From Fusobacterium sp. (GTDB lineage Bacteria; Fusobacteriota; Fusobacteriia; Fusobacteriales; Fusobacteriaceae): a stretch of 64,000 nt of DNA. Shown one piece after another: positions 40,701-50,663 of this stretch (the stretch's first letter is position 1; each line of letters starts with the position of its first letter). Where the stretch lies: assembly GCA_019416865.1 (NCBI GenBank), contig DXWL01000006.1, forward strand, positions 10,088 through 74,087, read 5' to 3'. The position numbers were made by a program, and so were the translations under genes. The notes below the pieces were generated by a model. The model was given only the letters and a program-made list of their open reading frames with translations, was not told where the DNA came from and did no database searches.

Positions 40701-42761
40701 TTAAAGATTATTTTTAAATTTCTCTTCAATATCCATTTTTAGATATTCGTTGTCTATTATACCTTTTTTTTCTATAAGATACTCCACACACATATCTTTT
40801 ACAGCTTTTATTGTTTTCACATCTTGAATTATATCTATAAATTTTAGATCACTGAAACCTGTCTGTCTTGTTCCAAAAATTTCTCCTGATTTTCTAAGCC
40901 TTAAATCCTCTTCTGCAATTTCAAAACCATCTTGAGTTTTCTCCATGATTCTGAGTCTTGCTTTAGAAATATCATTATCTGTTTGGGAAATAAGAAAACA
41001 GTAAGACTGATACTCTCCCCTTCCAACTCTTCCACGAAGTTGGTGAAGAGATGAAAGTCCAAACCTTTCAGCATTGATTATGGAAATTATTGTGGCATTG
41101 GGAACATTTATTCCAACCTCAACAACTGTTGTAGAGATAAGAATATCTGTTTCTCTGTTTTTAAAGGATTTCATTACTTCATCTTTTTCTGCATTTTTCA
41201 TCTTTCCATGAAGTATTCCTATTTTATAATTTGAAAATCTATTTTCTATCTCATATCTATACTGTTCAATGGATTTTACTGCCATCTTTTCACTGTCTTC
41301 GATAAGAGGCACAACGAAATATGCCTGTCTGCCTTCACGAAGCTTTTTCTCTATAAAGTCATAAGCTTTTTCAAGGTCAGGCTCTGTAGAAATCCATTTT
41401 GTCCTTATAGGCTTTCTTCCTGGAGGAAGTTCATCTATTATTGATATATCCAAATCTCCATAAATACTTAATGCCAAAGAACGAGGAATAGGAGTAGCAC
41501 TCATTACAAGAAGATTGGAAAGAATTCCTTTATCTCTTAATTTTTTTCTCTGAACAACTCCAAATCTATGCTGTTCATCAATAACAATTAGTCCCAATCT
41601 GCCAAATTCCACATTATCTTCAATAAGAGCATGAGTTCCTATTACAAGAGATATCTCCCCTGATTTTATTCCAGACAGCATTGCCTCTCTTTTTTTACCT
41701 TTTACACTTCCTGTTAAAAGTTCTGTTCTTACTCCAAGTTTTTCAAAATCATCTTTTATTGAAAGATAATGCTGTGCTGCCAAAATTTCTGTAGGAGCCA
41801 TAATAACCCCTTGATATCCATTCTCTATCATATAAAGGAGAAGTACCATAGCTACAACTGTTTTTCCGCTTCCTACATCACCTTGAATAAGACGGTTTAT
41901 AAATACTCCCCTGTTAAGCTCCTTATAAATATCTTTTATTACATTTTTTTGAGCATTTGTAAGCTCAAAACTTAAATTCTGCAGATATTTTTTTACAAGA
42001 GTTCTGTTATCTCTAAGCTCATATTTTTTTTCATCAGATACACCTTCAATATATTTATTGGCAAGTATTCCCATCTCCAAAATAAGAAGCTCCTCAACAG
42101 CAAATCTTCTTTTTGCTTCTTCAAGATTTTTATGATTTTTGGGAAAATGAATCTCATTAAGAGCTGTCTGCCTCTCCATTATTCTATATTTCTCTAAAAT
42201 CTCTTTAGGAATATTTTCAATAAAATATTTTTTATTTGCTGTGATATTTTTTTTCAGTACTCTTCTCAAACTATTCTGTGCAAAATTTTTAACTGTACTG
42301 TATACAGGAAGAATTTCACCTTTTTCCATTTCTATCTGATTGGAAAGTTTTTTATATTCTGGATTGGTCATCTGAAAATTATATCCTCTCTTTACATGAC
42401 CTATAAGAATATAGTCCTCTCCGATTTTTAAAGATTTTGCAAGATAAGGCATCTGAAACCATACAACATCAATAACCCCTGTACCATCTGTTGCCCTTGC
42501 CTTTGTCATCTTAAGCCTTGAAGGTGTAAAAGGATTTGATATTGTCATAAACTGAACTTTTAAAACAACATATTCATCTCCTCTAAGTTCCTCTATCTTT
42601 TTTATATTTGTCCTGTCATCATAGGCTCTCGGAAAATAATAAAGGAGGTCGTGGAGGGTAAAAATATTCAGATTTCTTATTTTCTCAGTTTCTTTCAGAG
42701 TAAGAGATTTTAAATTTAAATCTTTTAAATCCTGAAAAATAATTTTATAATCTTCTTTCAT
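40701..42761 (-). CDS. recG: ATP-dependent DNA helicase RecG
   Basis: Remodels stalled replication forks and branched DNA. The 686-residue protein has an OB-fold wedge domain (about 60-170), helicase motif I GDVGSGKTVVAM (about 290), DEQH motif VIDEQHRFGV, and the C-terminal motifs VVEVGINVPNA and LHQLRGRVGRG. Normal length. Confidence 0.96.
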   Translation of the reverse strand: MKEDYKIIFQDLKDLNLKSLTLKETEKIRNLNIFTLHDLLYYFPRAYDDRTNIKKIEELRGDEYVVLKVQFMTISNPFTPSRLKMTKARATDGTGVIDVVWFQMPYLAKSLKIGEDYILIGHVKRGYNFQMTNPEYKKLSNQIEMEKGEILPVYSTVKNFAQNSLRRVLKKNITANKKYFIENIPKEILEKYRIMERQTALNEIHFPKNHKNLEEAKRRFAVEELLILEMGILANKYIEGVSDEKKYELRDNRTLVKKYLQNLSFELTNAQKNVIKDIYKELNRGVFINRLIQGDVGSGKTVVAMVLLLYMIENGYQGVIMAPTEILAAQHYLSIKDDFEKLGVRTELLTGSVKGKKREAMLSGIKSGEISLVIGTHALIEDNVEFGRLGLIVIDEQHRFGVVQRKKLRDKGILSNLLVMSATPIPRSLALSIYGDLDISIIDELPPGRKPIRTKWISTEPDLEKAYDFIEKKLREGRQAYFVVPLIEDSEKMAVKSIEQYRYEIENRFSNYKIGILHGKMKNAEKDEVMKSFKNRETDILISTTVVEVGINVPNATIISIINAERFGLSSLHQLRGRVGRGEYQSYCFLISQTDNDISKARLRIMEKTQDGFEIAEEDLRLRKSGEIFGTRQTGFSDLKFIDIIQDVKTIKAVKDMCVEYLIEKKGIIDNEYLKMDIEEKFKNNL

Positions 42762-42778
42762 TGCTCCCTCCCTTTAAT

Positions 42779-42805
42779 AAAAAAGGGCGGCTGAATTAAC
42801 CACCC
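42779..42805 (-). terminator. Terminator after yebC
   Basis: Minus-strand stem GGGTGGTT/AGCCGCCC with two G-U pairs (42798-42805, 42785-42792) followed by six T. Confidence 0.75.
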
Positions 42806-42816
42806 TCCATTATTTT

Positions 42817-43569
42817 TTAGTCTAATTGTTCCATGATTTCATCAGGAATGTCAAAGTTTGAATAAACTTCTTGAACATCATCAAGTTCGTCTAATGAATC
42901 ATAAAGAAGCATAACTTTTTTAGCCACATTTACATCGTTTATAACGACTTTATTTTCAGGAATCATTGTAATTTCTGCTTCTTCGTATTTATATCCTGCT
43001 TCTGCAAGAGCTGCAAGAACACCTTGGAAAGCTGATGGATCTGTTAATACTTGGAATTCTCCCTCTTCTTCAACAATATCATCTGCTCCAGCTTCTAAAG
43101 CAACCATCATGAAATCTTCTGCATCTTCTACATTTGCAGCAGGAACAATAATTTCTCCTTTTTTATTGAACATCCAAGAAACAGCACCGTCTGCTCCTAA
43201 GTTTCCACCTTTTCTTGAGAAAGTAGTTCTTACTTCTGAAGCTGATCTGTTTTTATTATCTGTTACAACATCAACTATGAAAGCTGTTCCTTCAGGTCCA
43301 TATCCTTCATATCTCATTTCAATATAATCTACACCTTCAAGTTCTCCTGTTCCTTTTTTGATAGCTCTTTCAAGGATATCTTTAGGCATATTTCCTGCTT
43401 TTGCTTTTTCTATTGCAAGTCTAAGTCTTGGGTTAAATCCTGGATCTCCTCCACCTTCCTTAGCTGCTATTGTTAATTCTTTTCCTAATTTTGTAAATAA
43501 ACTTGCTCTTTTTCTATCCTGAGCACCTTTTCTGTGTTGGATATTATTCCATTTACTATGTCCTGACAC
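42817..43569 (-). CDS. yebC: YebC/PmpR family protein
   Basis: A 250-residue YebC protein, linked to transcription control and to relief of ribosome stalling. It starts with GTG at 43569 (VSGHSKWNNIQHRKGAQD) after GGAGGAAGTTTC; the longer frame upstream begins before that site. Blocks include IEKAKAGNMPKDILERAIKKGTG, DVVTDNKNRSASEVR and a C-terminal DELDDVQEVYSNFDI. Confidence 0.95.
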   Translation of the reverse strand: MSGHSKWNNIQHRKGAQDRKRASLFTKLGKELTIAAKEGGGDPGFNPRLRLAIEKAKAGNMPKDILERAIKKGTGELEGVDYIEMRYEGYGPEGTAFIVDVVTDNKNRSASEVRTTFSRKGGNLGADGAVSWMFNKKGEIIVPAANVEDAEDFMMVALEAGADDIVEEEGEFQVLTDPSAFQGVLAALAEAGYKYEEAEITMIPENKVVINDVNVAKKVMLLYDSLDELDDVQEVYSNFDIPDEIMEQLD

Positions 43570-43650
43570 GAAACTTCCTCCTGTTACTTTTATAATATTA
43601 TTCCACAATATTTTATCATATGGAGTAAATTTTTTCAATAATCTATAAAT

Positions 43651-44226
43651 TTACAATTTAAAATTAATAACCTCTGTTTCTGTTACAAGAGCATCTACTT
43701 TTTCATCATGCTCCTCCCCTTTAAATCTTTCATCTATTTGAAAATTATAAATAAGGGATATTTTCAAAGGAACTTTTCTCCCTTGAATTTTTAAAGAATC
43801 AAAAAATTTATCATAATATCCTTTCCCAAAGCCTATTCTCTCTCCTTTTGTATTAAAAGCTATTCCAGGAACTATAACAATATCAATATCCCCTAAAAAC
43901 TCTTTTCCTGTAGATTCTAAAATTCCAAAATTTCCTTTTATATAATTTCCCTCTGCCTCTGTAGGAATTATTCTGCTTTTATCTTCTGAAACTTTTGGAA
44001 GAACTATTTTCTTACCCATAGATTTTAATTTTTTATTAAGCTTATCTGTCATAACTTCATTTTTAAAATCCATATACGACATAACTATTTTAGCTTCTTC
44101 CAGCTCTTTTTTAAAATTTTTAAAAAAATTTTCTGTTATTTTTGTACTTAATCTTATTTTTTCTTCAAGAGAAAGATTTTCTCTTTTAAATTTTATCTTT
44201 TTTCTTACAGTATCCTTTAAATTCAT
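43651..44226 (-). CDS. 5-formyltetrahydrofolate cyclo-ligase
   Basis: Converts 5-formyl-THF to 5,10-methenyl-THF with ATP. The 191-residue protein has the family signature ERIGFGKGYYDKFF (about 132-145) and IVPGIAFNTKG. It starts two bases after the UDG-like gene ends, and the ribosome binding site is weak, so it is coupled to that gene. Confidence 0.93.
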   Translation of the reverse strand: MNLKDTVRKKIKFKRENLSLEEKIRLSTKITENFFKNFKKELEEAKIVMSYMDFKNEVMTDKLNKKLKSMGKKIVLPKVSEDKSRIIPTEAEGNYIKGNFGILESTGKEFLGDIDIVIVPGIAFNTKGERIGFGKGYYDKFFDSLKIQGRKVPLKISLIYNFQIDERFKGEEHDEKVDALVTETEVINFKL

Positions 44227-44227
44227 T

Positions 44228-44809
44228 TTAATCTTTATCCAAAAGTTTTTTTACTGTTTTAAGATCATTCCAAAAATCAAGAGCCACTTTAGATTTTTTT
44301 CCGCTGTTATCTCTTGATTTTTTAGCAAAATTTACATCATAGGTAACAATAACTTTTATTCCACCTCTCCACTCTAAAACTTCTCCTCTTATTTCCCCCA
44401 TATCCAATTCTTTTTCAAAAATAAGCTCTCCTATATCCTGACCAAGAGCCACAATTATTTTAGGTTCAATAAGAGCTATCTGCATATCCAAAAGATCTTT
44501 TAATTTTCTTTTCTCATCATCAAAAAGCTCTCTATATTTTATATTATTTTTTGTAAGAGTTGTGATATAGTAATCATCTGGAACAATATCAACAATATCA
44601 CACAACTTTATTAAAAATTCTCCGCTGGAACCTGCTGCAACCTTCAAATCTGATGTTTCATAAAGTTCTGAATCATCACCTATGAAAAGAATATCTGCCT
44701 CTCTGTTTCCACTTCCTAAAAGGATTTCCTCATCTTCTTTAGAGGAATTTATTCTGTGCATTGTTCCTATCTCAAATTTTAGCTCTTCCCACAGTTCATC
44801 TCTTTCCAT
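44228..44809 (-). CDS. Uracil-DNA glycosylase-like protein with degenerate active site
   Basis: A 193-residue protein of the UDG superfamily fold, closest to family 4/5 by layout (DILFIGDDS, SGEFLIKLC, YYITTLTKNN, LIEPKIIVALGQDIGELIF, IKVIVTYDVNFA). The first motif of active family 4 enzymes (GEAPGxxED) reads GDDSELYET. The end motif HPS reads TYDVN, and the Fe-S cysteines are missing. Uracil excision is therefore doubtful. It lies between the WalJ-like gene and the cyclo-ligase. Confidence 0.7.
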   Translation of the reverse strand: MERDELWEELKFEIGTMHRINSSKEDEEILLGSGNREADILFIGDDSELYETSDLKVAAGSSGEFLIKLCDIVDIVPDDYYITTLTKNNIKYRELFDDEKRKLKDLLDMQIALIEPKIIVALGQDIGELIFEKELDMGEIRGEVLEWRGGIKVIVTYDVNFAKKSRDNSGKKSKVALDFWNDLKTVKKLLDKD

Positions 44810-44817
44810 AGCCCCTC

Positions 44818-45600
44818 CTAAATTTCATACAGTTCCGTTACTTCGTCCTGTCTTGCTATTTCCACAGGAATATTTATATTAAATCTATCCAGCTCCTGAT
44901 AAATTGTTCTTGATACTATATCAAAATTATTACTGTCCCTGCTCACATGGGCAAGATATACTTTTTTCAAATCATGATTATATGTTTCACATACAAATTT
45001 TGCAGCATCATTATTTGAAAGATGTCCATTTCTGCTCTTTACCCTATCTTTTAAGTCCCAAGGATAATTACATTCCATAAGCATTCTGTAATCATAATTT
45101 GATTCTATTATCATTATATTTACATTTTTGAAAAGCTCTCTCACTCTGTTGTCAACATAACCTATATCTGTAGAAATTCCAAGAGTTTTTTTGCTCGTAA
45201 TTCCCTCTATTCTAAATCCAACTGTTCTTTTTGCATCATGCATAACATCAACAGGAAGTACTTTTACTTTATCACAAATTAAAAAAGCCTCATTATCTAT
45301 AAAAATAAGGTTTCCTTCACCTATTTTTCCAAGTTTTCCCTCACATACAGAATAACTTTCCTTTGTAATGTATATTGGAATATTATATTTTCTTGAAAGT
45401 ATTCCAGCTCCTTGAATATGATCTGTATGTTCATGAGTAATTAATATCCCTTGTATCTCTTCTATATTTTCATTTATCTCTTTTAGTCTGCTCTCAATTT
45501 TTTTTCCACTGAAACCTGCATCTACAAGAATTTTTATATTGTCAACTTCGATAAAAGTAGAATTTCCTCCACTTCCGCTTCCCAATATTGATACTTTCAT
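44818..45600 (-). CDS. MBL-fold metallo-hydrolase (YycJ/WalJ family)
   Basis: A 260-residue metallo-beta-lactamase-fold hydrolase with ILGSGSGGNSTFIEVDN at the start, the metal motif THEHTDHIQG (about 54-63; HxHxDH) and GHLSNNDAAKF. YycJ relatives are nucleases linked to cell-wall signalling or DNA repair. It heads a three-gene string with the UDG-like and cyclo-ligase genes. Confidence 0.87.
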   Translation of the reverse strand: MKVSILGSGSGGNSTFIEVDNIKILVDAGFSGKKIESRLKEINENIEEIQGILITHEHTDHIQGAGILSRKYNIPIYITKESYSVCEGKLGKIGEGNLIFIDNEAFLICDKVKVLPVDVMHDAKRTVGFRIEGITSKKTLGISTDIGYVDNRVRELFKNVNIMIIESNYDYRMLMECNYPWDLKDRVKSRNGHLSNNDAAKFVCETYNHDLKKVYLAHVSRDSNNFDIVSRTIYQELDRFNINIPVEIARQDEVTELYEI

Positions 45601-45668
45601 TTTCTTTCCTTTCTTTATTTTTACAAACTTCCTCTGATATTATACCATAAAAATTGTATTATATAAAA

Positions 45669-45697
45669 AGCTGTGTAAAAATTTTTTTCACACAGCT
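45669..45697 (-). terminator. Terminator after mlaA
   Basis: 8-bp stem AGCTGTGT/ACACAGCT (45669-45676 with 45690-45697) followed by a short T run on the minus strand. Confidence 0.72.
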
Positions 45698-45708
45698 GTA
45701 ATACTAGA

Positions 45709-46503
45709 TTATTTTACTTTTTTATCTCTTTTTTCCATAAGATCAAGATATTTTTTGCTTAAAAATCTTGCATATTCATATTCAAACACATAATCTGAAT
45801 CCATAAAGTATATTCCTGTATCAGCCTTTACTGAAAATCCATAAAGAGCCAACATATAATATTCTGAAAAATCTATATGTACTGGGTGGTATACATCAAG
45901 TTTATTCACTGCAAAGCTATTTGCTGCCATTCCTGCTGAATCTCTTATGTTGCTTGGACCAAGAAGCGGAAGAACTACATAAGCCCCTCTTCCTACACCA
46001 TAGTGAGCCATTGTAAGACCCATAGTTTCTTTATGCTTTGGAATCCCCATAGTTGTTGCAGGATCAAAAAGTCCTAAAATTCCCACAGTACTGTTTACTC
46101 CAAATCTCACAACTGTTTCAATTCCCTCTGTAAGTTCAAGCTGTAAAAAAGAGTTTAAAGCATAACCTATATTTTGAAAGTTAGTGAAGAAATTACTAAA
46201 TCTTTTTTGGAAAAAATTAGGTGCATAATATTTATATTTCATCATTACAGGTTTTATTACATATCTATCTGCTGTTCCGTTAAAATAATATATTCTTCTG
46301 TTCAATGCTCCTAAAGGATCATCTTCTCCATAAAGAATTGCAAGATCTCTGTCTGCTTGTGTCTGTTCTACCTTGTATGTTTGTTTTACCCTTATCTCTT
46401 CATCTTTAACTTGAGAGTTGGCACACCCAATGAAAGCACAGGCAAGTATAATCATTGATATTTTATTTTTTAAACTGTTTATTTTTAAATTATTTCTTAT
46501 CAA
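45709..46503 (-). CDS. mlaA: MlaA (VacJ) family outer-membrane lipoprotein
   Basis: Removes mislocalised phospholipid from the outer leaflet of the outer membrane. The 264-residue protein has a lipoprotein signal with lipobox near AFIGC (Cys about 27), then DPLGALNRRIYYFNG, DRYVIKPVM and GPSNIRDSAG motifs of MlaA. It starts with TTG at 46503 after AAAGGGGG, overlapping the hydrolase gene by 14 bases. No MlaBCDEF genes are near. Confidence 0.93.
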   Translation of the reverse strand: MIRNNLKINSLKNKISMIILACAFIGCANSQVKDEEIRVKQTYKVEQTQADRDLAILYGEDDPLGALNRRIYYFNGTADRYVIKPVMMKYKYYAPNFFQKRFSNFFTNFQNIGYALNSFLQLELTEGIETVVRFGVNSTVGILGLFDPATTMGIPKHKETMGLTMAHYGVGRGAYVVLPLLGPSNIRDSAGMAANSFAVNKLDVYHPVHIDFSEYYMLALYGFSVKADTGIYFMDSDYVFEYEYARFLSKKYLDLMEKRDKKVK

Positions 46504-47764
46504 CTAACTTACCCCCTTTCATAAAGTTCAGCATATTCTGTACATTTTCATAATAGTACATATTACCACAGTGTCCTCCATAAGGATAAACTATTATTCT
46601 GCCTTTAAATACATCTTGAAGATATTTTATATTATCACTTGTAAGAATAAGTTCATCTCTGTTTGTTACAGCCATAATTTTATCTGATTTACGCAGATAA
46701 TCTTCTATAACTTTAAGATCTGTCATTTTTATAAGATTTTTTTGTGTCATTTTTGTTCCATATTTTTCTTGATAATATGGTACTGCTAATCTTATCATAT
46801 AATCTTCAAAATCTGCAAAATTTATTTTTTTAAAATATACTCCCATATTTTCATATTTTTCTATCTCTTTGTCTGCATAGACACCTCTTTTATTTGATGT
46901 ATCTGTAAGAAAGTTTATATCTATAGCATTCAATCTGAAAACAAGTCCTATTCCCATTTTAAGATCATTATTTGTTATTCCAAGAGATTTCAAAACTTTT
47001 TCAGGACTTTCTTTCTTAAGGCTTTCTTCTGACATTTTTCCTGTAAGTTCTGCCATGTGGTCTGTAAGAACATTTACTCTATCAAAAAGATTTGTAATAT
47101 TATTATCTATTGAATTTTCAAACATCTCATCAAGAATTCTTGCTGATGTATAAAGATTTACTGCTGGATTTACTAAGAATACTCTTTTAAAATTAAATTC
47201 TTTCTCTGTTTCATCAATATATGAAACCATTGCTGAATGAGTTGCCCCAAGACTATACCCCATCAAATAATAATCTGAAATCTCAGCTTCCTTTTCTACA
47301 ACTTTTTTTATTCTCTTTGCCGCTCTATAAAGATCCATGCTGTCATTAAGAAGTATTCCCGGCATTTTTTCATAAGATAAAGATACCACGGAATTGGTGT
47401 TCATAGTTGATGAAACTCCAACAACGTGGTATCCTGCTGTATAAAATATTCTTTGGAAAAATTCTGTCTTTAAAGAGGTTGCAGAAGAACCTGTACCAGA
47501 CAAAATAAATACCAAAGGTGCCTTTTTATTTTGTAGAGCTACTGAAAATTTGTAGTCTTCTTGATATTCCAAATTGGCAGGAGTTTCTCTTGTTTTTATG
47601 AAACTTGTTCTGTATATATCTATTGGAATTTTTTCCATGATATCTGGTGTCATCATCGTTGATGTTCCAAGTACAGTTGCCACATATGGATCTTTGAACG
47701 GATAATCGTAGGCTGACACGACTGCTCCGAAAAAAATAAATACTGCCGTGATTAATTTTTTCAT
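46490..47764 (-). CDS. Exported alpha/beta-hydrolase
   Basis: A 424-residue secreted protein: signal peptide (1-18), then an alpha/beta-hydrolase fold with the oxyanion region LVFILSGTGSSATS and the nucleophile elbow MGYSLGATHS (Ser about 170). A candidate catalytic histidine is in YPYGGHCGNMYYY near 405. Substrate may be a phospholipid, given that it overlaps mlaA, but this is an inference. No lipobox. A -10 candidate TAAAGT lies upstream. Confidence 0.8.
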   Translation of the reverse strand: MKKLITAVFIFFGAVVSAYDYPFKDPYVATVLGTSTMMTPDIMEKIPIDIYRTSFIKTRETPANLEYQEDYKFSVALQNKKAPLVFILSGTGSSATSLKTEFFQRIFYTAGYHVVGVSSTMNTNSVVSLSYEKMPGILLNDSMDLYRAAKRIKKVVEKEAEISDYYLMGYSLGATHSAMVSYIDETEKEFNFKRVFLVNPAVNLYTSARILDEMFENSIDNNITNLFDRVNVLTDHMAELTGKMSEESLKKESPEKVLKSLGITNNDLKMGIGLVFRLNAIDINFLTDTSNKRGVYADKEIEKYENMGVYFKKINFADFEDYMIRLAVPYYQEKYGTKMTQKNLIKMTDLKVIEDYLRKSDKIMAVTNRDELILTSDNIKYLQDVFKGRIIVYPYGGHCGNMYYYENVQNMLNFMKGGKLVDKK

Positions 47765-47869
47765 AATAGCTTTGCCTTCCTTTTATTTTAGTAATTATGA
47801 TAATACTTTATGATTACATTTTACTAAAATTCAAAGGAAAAGACAAATTATTAATTAATTTTTAATCTC

Positions 47870-49078
47870 TTATGGTCTTAATTCATAACCTGCTGCTTTT
47901 ATAGCTGCTTCTATTTCATCTCTATGATTTGCATCAGCACATTCTATTACTATTTTAGCAACTTGGTTATTGATTTTTATTCCAGTTTTATACATTGATT
48001 GGTTTATTCTTAAGATATTTGCTTTTTTCTCAGCAAGAATTTGAAGAACTTTGAATAATTCTCCTGCCTTGTCAGGAACAACAACGTTAAATTCTGCTTT
48101 TCTTCCTTCAAGGATAAGAGCTTTATTTATAATTCTTTCTATCATATTAATATCAGAGTTTCCTCCAGATATTACACAACATACATTTTTACCTTTTTCT
48201 TTAATTTTTCCTGCAAGAAGTGCTGCAACTGGAGTTGCTCCTGCTCCTTCAGCAACAACTTTGCTTTTTTCCATTAAGAATAGAATAGCTTTTGTAATAT
48301 CATCTTCACTTACAGTTACTATTTCATCAACATAATCTCTTATCATTTCACAAGTAAGTTGTCCTGCTCTTGCAACAGCAATACCATCTGCTATTGTAGG
48401 AGTTGTTTTAATTGTACAAGGACATCCTTGTTTTACTGCTTCAAGCATTGATGCTGCATTTTCAGCTTCTACTCCAACCATTTTTACAGAAGGTTTTAAA
48501 GATTTTACTGCTTTAGCTATTCCAGAAGCAATACCTCCACCTCCGATTGGAACTATAACCATATCAACATCAGCAAGATCTTCAACTATTTCCATACCGA
48601 TTGTTCCTTGTCCTGCTATAACATATGGATCATCGAATGGGTGTAAGAATGTTGCACCAGTTTCTTTTTGAATTTCACAAGCTTTATTGTATGCATCGTC
48701 ATAAACTGTTCCTACTTGAACAACTTCTGCTCCATAATTTCTTGTAGCAACTACTTTTGAAAGAGGTGCTGTTCCTGGCATTACAATTGTAGATTTAATA
48801 CCAAGATTTGTAGCTCCAAGTGCCACACCTTGAGCATGGTTACCTGCTGAAGAAGCAATAACCCCTCTCGCTTTTTCCTCTTCAGTAAGATGCATTATTT
48901 TATTTAATGCTCCTCTTATTTTAAATGAACCTGTTTTTTGAAGGTTTTCAAGTTTAAAAAATACTTTATTTCCTGTTAAAGCTTCCATTGTAGGGCATTC
49001 AACTATCTGAGTTCTTTTTACTGAACCTTTTATGGTGTCTGCCGCTTCCTTAATCATATCAAATGTTACTTTTTCCAT
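47870..49078 (-). CDS. ilvA: Threonine ammonia-lyase (catabolic type with ACT domain)
   Basis: Deaminates threonine to 2-oxobutanoate. The 402-residue PLP enzyme has the lysine in GSFKIRGALNKI (about 51-62), ASSAGNHAQGVALG, PIGGGGIASG and a C-terminal ACT-like domain (about 325-402; FNVVVPDKAGELFKVLQIL). The short regulatory part fits catabolic TdcB-like or clostridial enzymes. Monocistronic behind a good promoter. Confidence 0.93.
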   Translation of the reverse strand: MEKVTFDMIKEAADTIKGSVKRTQIVECPTMEALTGNKVFFKLENLQKTGSFKIRGALNKIMHLTEEEKARGVIASSAGNHAQGVALGATNLGIKSTIVMPGTAPLSKVVATRNYGAEVVQVGTVYDDAYNKACEIQKETGATFLHPFDDPYVIAGQGTIGMEIVEDLADVDMVIVPIGGGGIASGIAKAVKSLKPSVKMVGVEAENAASMLEAVKQGCPCTIKTTPTIADGIAVARAGQLTCEMIRDYVDEIVTVSEDDITKAILFLMEKSKVVAEGAGATPVAALLAGKIKEKGKNVCCVISGGNSDINMIERIINKALILEGRKAEFNVVVPDKAGELFKVLQILAEKKANILRINQSMYKTGIKINNQVAKIVIECADANHRDEIEAAIKAAGYELRP

Positions 49079-49143
49079 TTTACACTCCTCCTAAACCAAT
49101 TCATATTTTTTATCATGTATAAAACTATATTGTTTTCAATCGA

Positions 49144-49172
49144 AGTATACTTTTTTTGAAGAAAATTTTCAA
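49144..49172 (-). promoter_or_regulatory. ilvA promoter
   Basis: Minus strand TTGAAA (49167-49172), 17-base spacer, TATACT (49144-49149). Confidence 0.62.
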
Positions 49173-49193
49173 GTACTTTTCATAATTTTATTT

Positions 49194-50663
49194 TTATTTT
49201 AAAATATTCATTACTCCATTTGCTGTATATTCCAATGCTTCAGCAAAAATTTTTATTTTAAAATTTTTTAAAGTTTTTGTTGTCGAAGGTCCAATTGAGA
49301 TAATTTTTATATTTTCTAAAATAGAGATATCCTCCTCAATGCTTTCTACAAAAGCTTCTACAGCAGATGAGCTTAAAAAAGTTATGTAATCAACATCTTT
49401 TAAAACTTTCTCCACCTCTTCTTTTGGACGAATATTTTTGATTGTTTGGTATCCTATAATTTTTTTAAAATCTCTTTTATACTCCCTGCTTAGTTTTTCA
49501 TCATCAAAAGGTGAAATATCAGAAGTGATTACTAAAAGCTTATCTCCTTCTTCTGTGATTTTTAAAATATCTTTTGCAAGTTCCTCTACAAGATATTTTT
49601 CCGGCATAACATCAGCTGTTATTTTAAATTTTTGAAGTTCCTCTTTTGTTTTGGCTCCTACAGCTCCTATTTTTATATCTCCAAGAAATCTTATATCAGG
49701 AATATGTTCAAAGAAAAATCTCACTCCGTTTGGAGAATTAAAAAGCACAGCCTTGTAATCTTTAAGTTTTGAATAATCAAATCCCTCCATTCTGTCCTCA
49801 ATTTTTAAAAATGACAGAAGTTCAGCATGACCTCCCTCTTTTTCAATCTCTCTTGCAAAAATTTTCCCTTGTACTTCATCTCTTGTTACAAGAATATTTT
49901 TACCAAAAAATTCTTTTTTCTCAAACCAAGCAAAGTCATCTCTTTTTTTGACTACATCTCCTATCACTACAACAGCTGGAGGAGTTATTCCTTTTTCTTC
50001 TGCTGTCTGTTTTATAGTACCAAGAACTCCTGTTACAGTTTTCTGATTTCCTGTTGTACCTTTTTCAATCACAGCTGCAGGAGTATCTGGATTTTTTCCG
50101 TACTTTATCAGTTCAGAAGCAATAAGTCCTAAATTTTTTATTCCCATTAAAAATATAAGAGTTCCTTCTAATTTTGCTATATTTTCAAAATTATGAAAAC
50201 TATTTTCCTTAGCTGTCATTCCTGTGAACACATGAAAAGACTTTGAAACTCCCCTATGAGTAACAGGTATTCCTGCATATTCTGGAACTGAAACAGCAGA
50301 GGTTATTCCTGGAATAATTTCAAAAGGAATATTATTTTTTAATATCTCCTCTATCTCCTCTCCTCCTCTTCCAAAAACAAAAGGATCTCCGCCTTTAAGT
50401 CTTACTACATTTTTTCCTTCCAAAGCTTTTTCTATAATCTTTCTATTTATCTCTTCCTGAATAATACCCCCTTGAGTATTCTCTTTTCCAAGATAGATCA
50501 TCTCTGTATTTTTTCCTGCAAATCCTAGAATTTTATCATTTACAAGTCTGTCATAGATAATACAATCAGCCTCTTCAATAACTCTTTTTCCCTTTAATGT
50601 CAAAAGCTCAAAATCTCCAGGTCCAGCACCTGTAATATATACTTTTCCAATTCTATTTTTCAT
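49194..50663 (-). CDS. cobA-hemD: Uroporphyrinogen-III C-methyltransferase / uroporphyrinogen-III synthase fusion
   Basis: Bifunctional: the N-terminal SUMT domain (about 1-240; VYITGAGPGDFELLT, GGDPFVFGRGGEE, PVTHRGVSKS) makes precorrin-2. The C-terminal HemD domain (about 250-489; ILVTRDEVQGKIFA, LFNSPNGVRFFF) closes the ring to uroporphyrinogen III. The 489-residue length equals the two domains joined, a fusion known in clostridia and fusobacteria. It is the last gene of the cobalamin operon and overlaps hemC by 11 bases. Confidence 0.94.
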   Translation of the reverse strand: MKNRIGKVYITGAGPGDFELLTLKGKRVIEEADCIIYDRLVNDKILGFAGKNTEMIYLGKENTQGGIIQEEINRKIIEKALEGKNVVRLKGGDPFVFGRGGEEIEEILKNNIPFEIIPGITSAVSVPEYAGIPVTHRGVSKSFHVFTGMTAKENSFHNFENIAKLEGTLIFLMGIKNLGLIASELIKYGKNPDTPAAVIEKGTTGNQKTVTGVLGTIKQTAEEKGITPPAVVVIGDVVKKRDDFAWFEKKEFFGKNILVTRDEVQGKIFAREIEKEGGHAELLSFLKIEDRMEGFDYSKLKDYKAVLFNSPNGVRFFFEHIPDIRFLGDIKIGAVGAKTKEELQKFKITADVMPEKYLVEELAKDILKITEEGDKLLVITSDISPFDDEKLSREYKRDFKKIIGYQTIKNIRPKEEVEKVLKDVDYITFLSSSAVEAFVESIEEDISILENIKIISIGPSTTKTLKNFKIKIFAEALEYTANGVMNILK

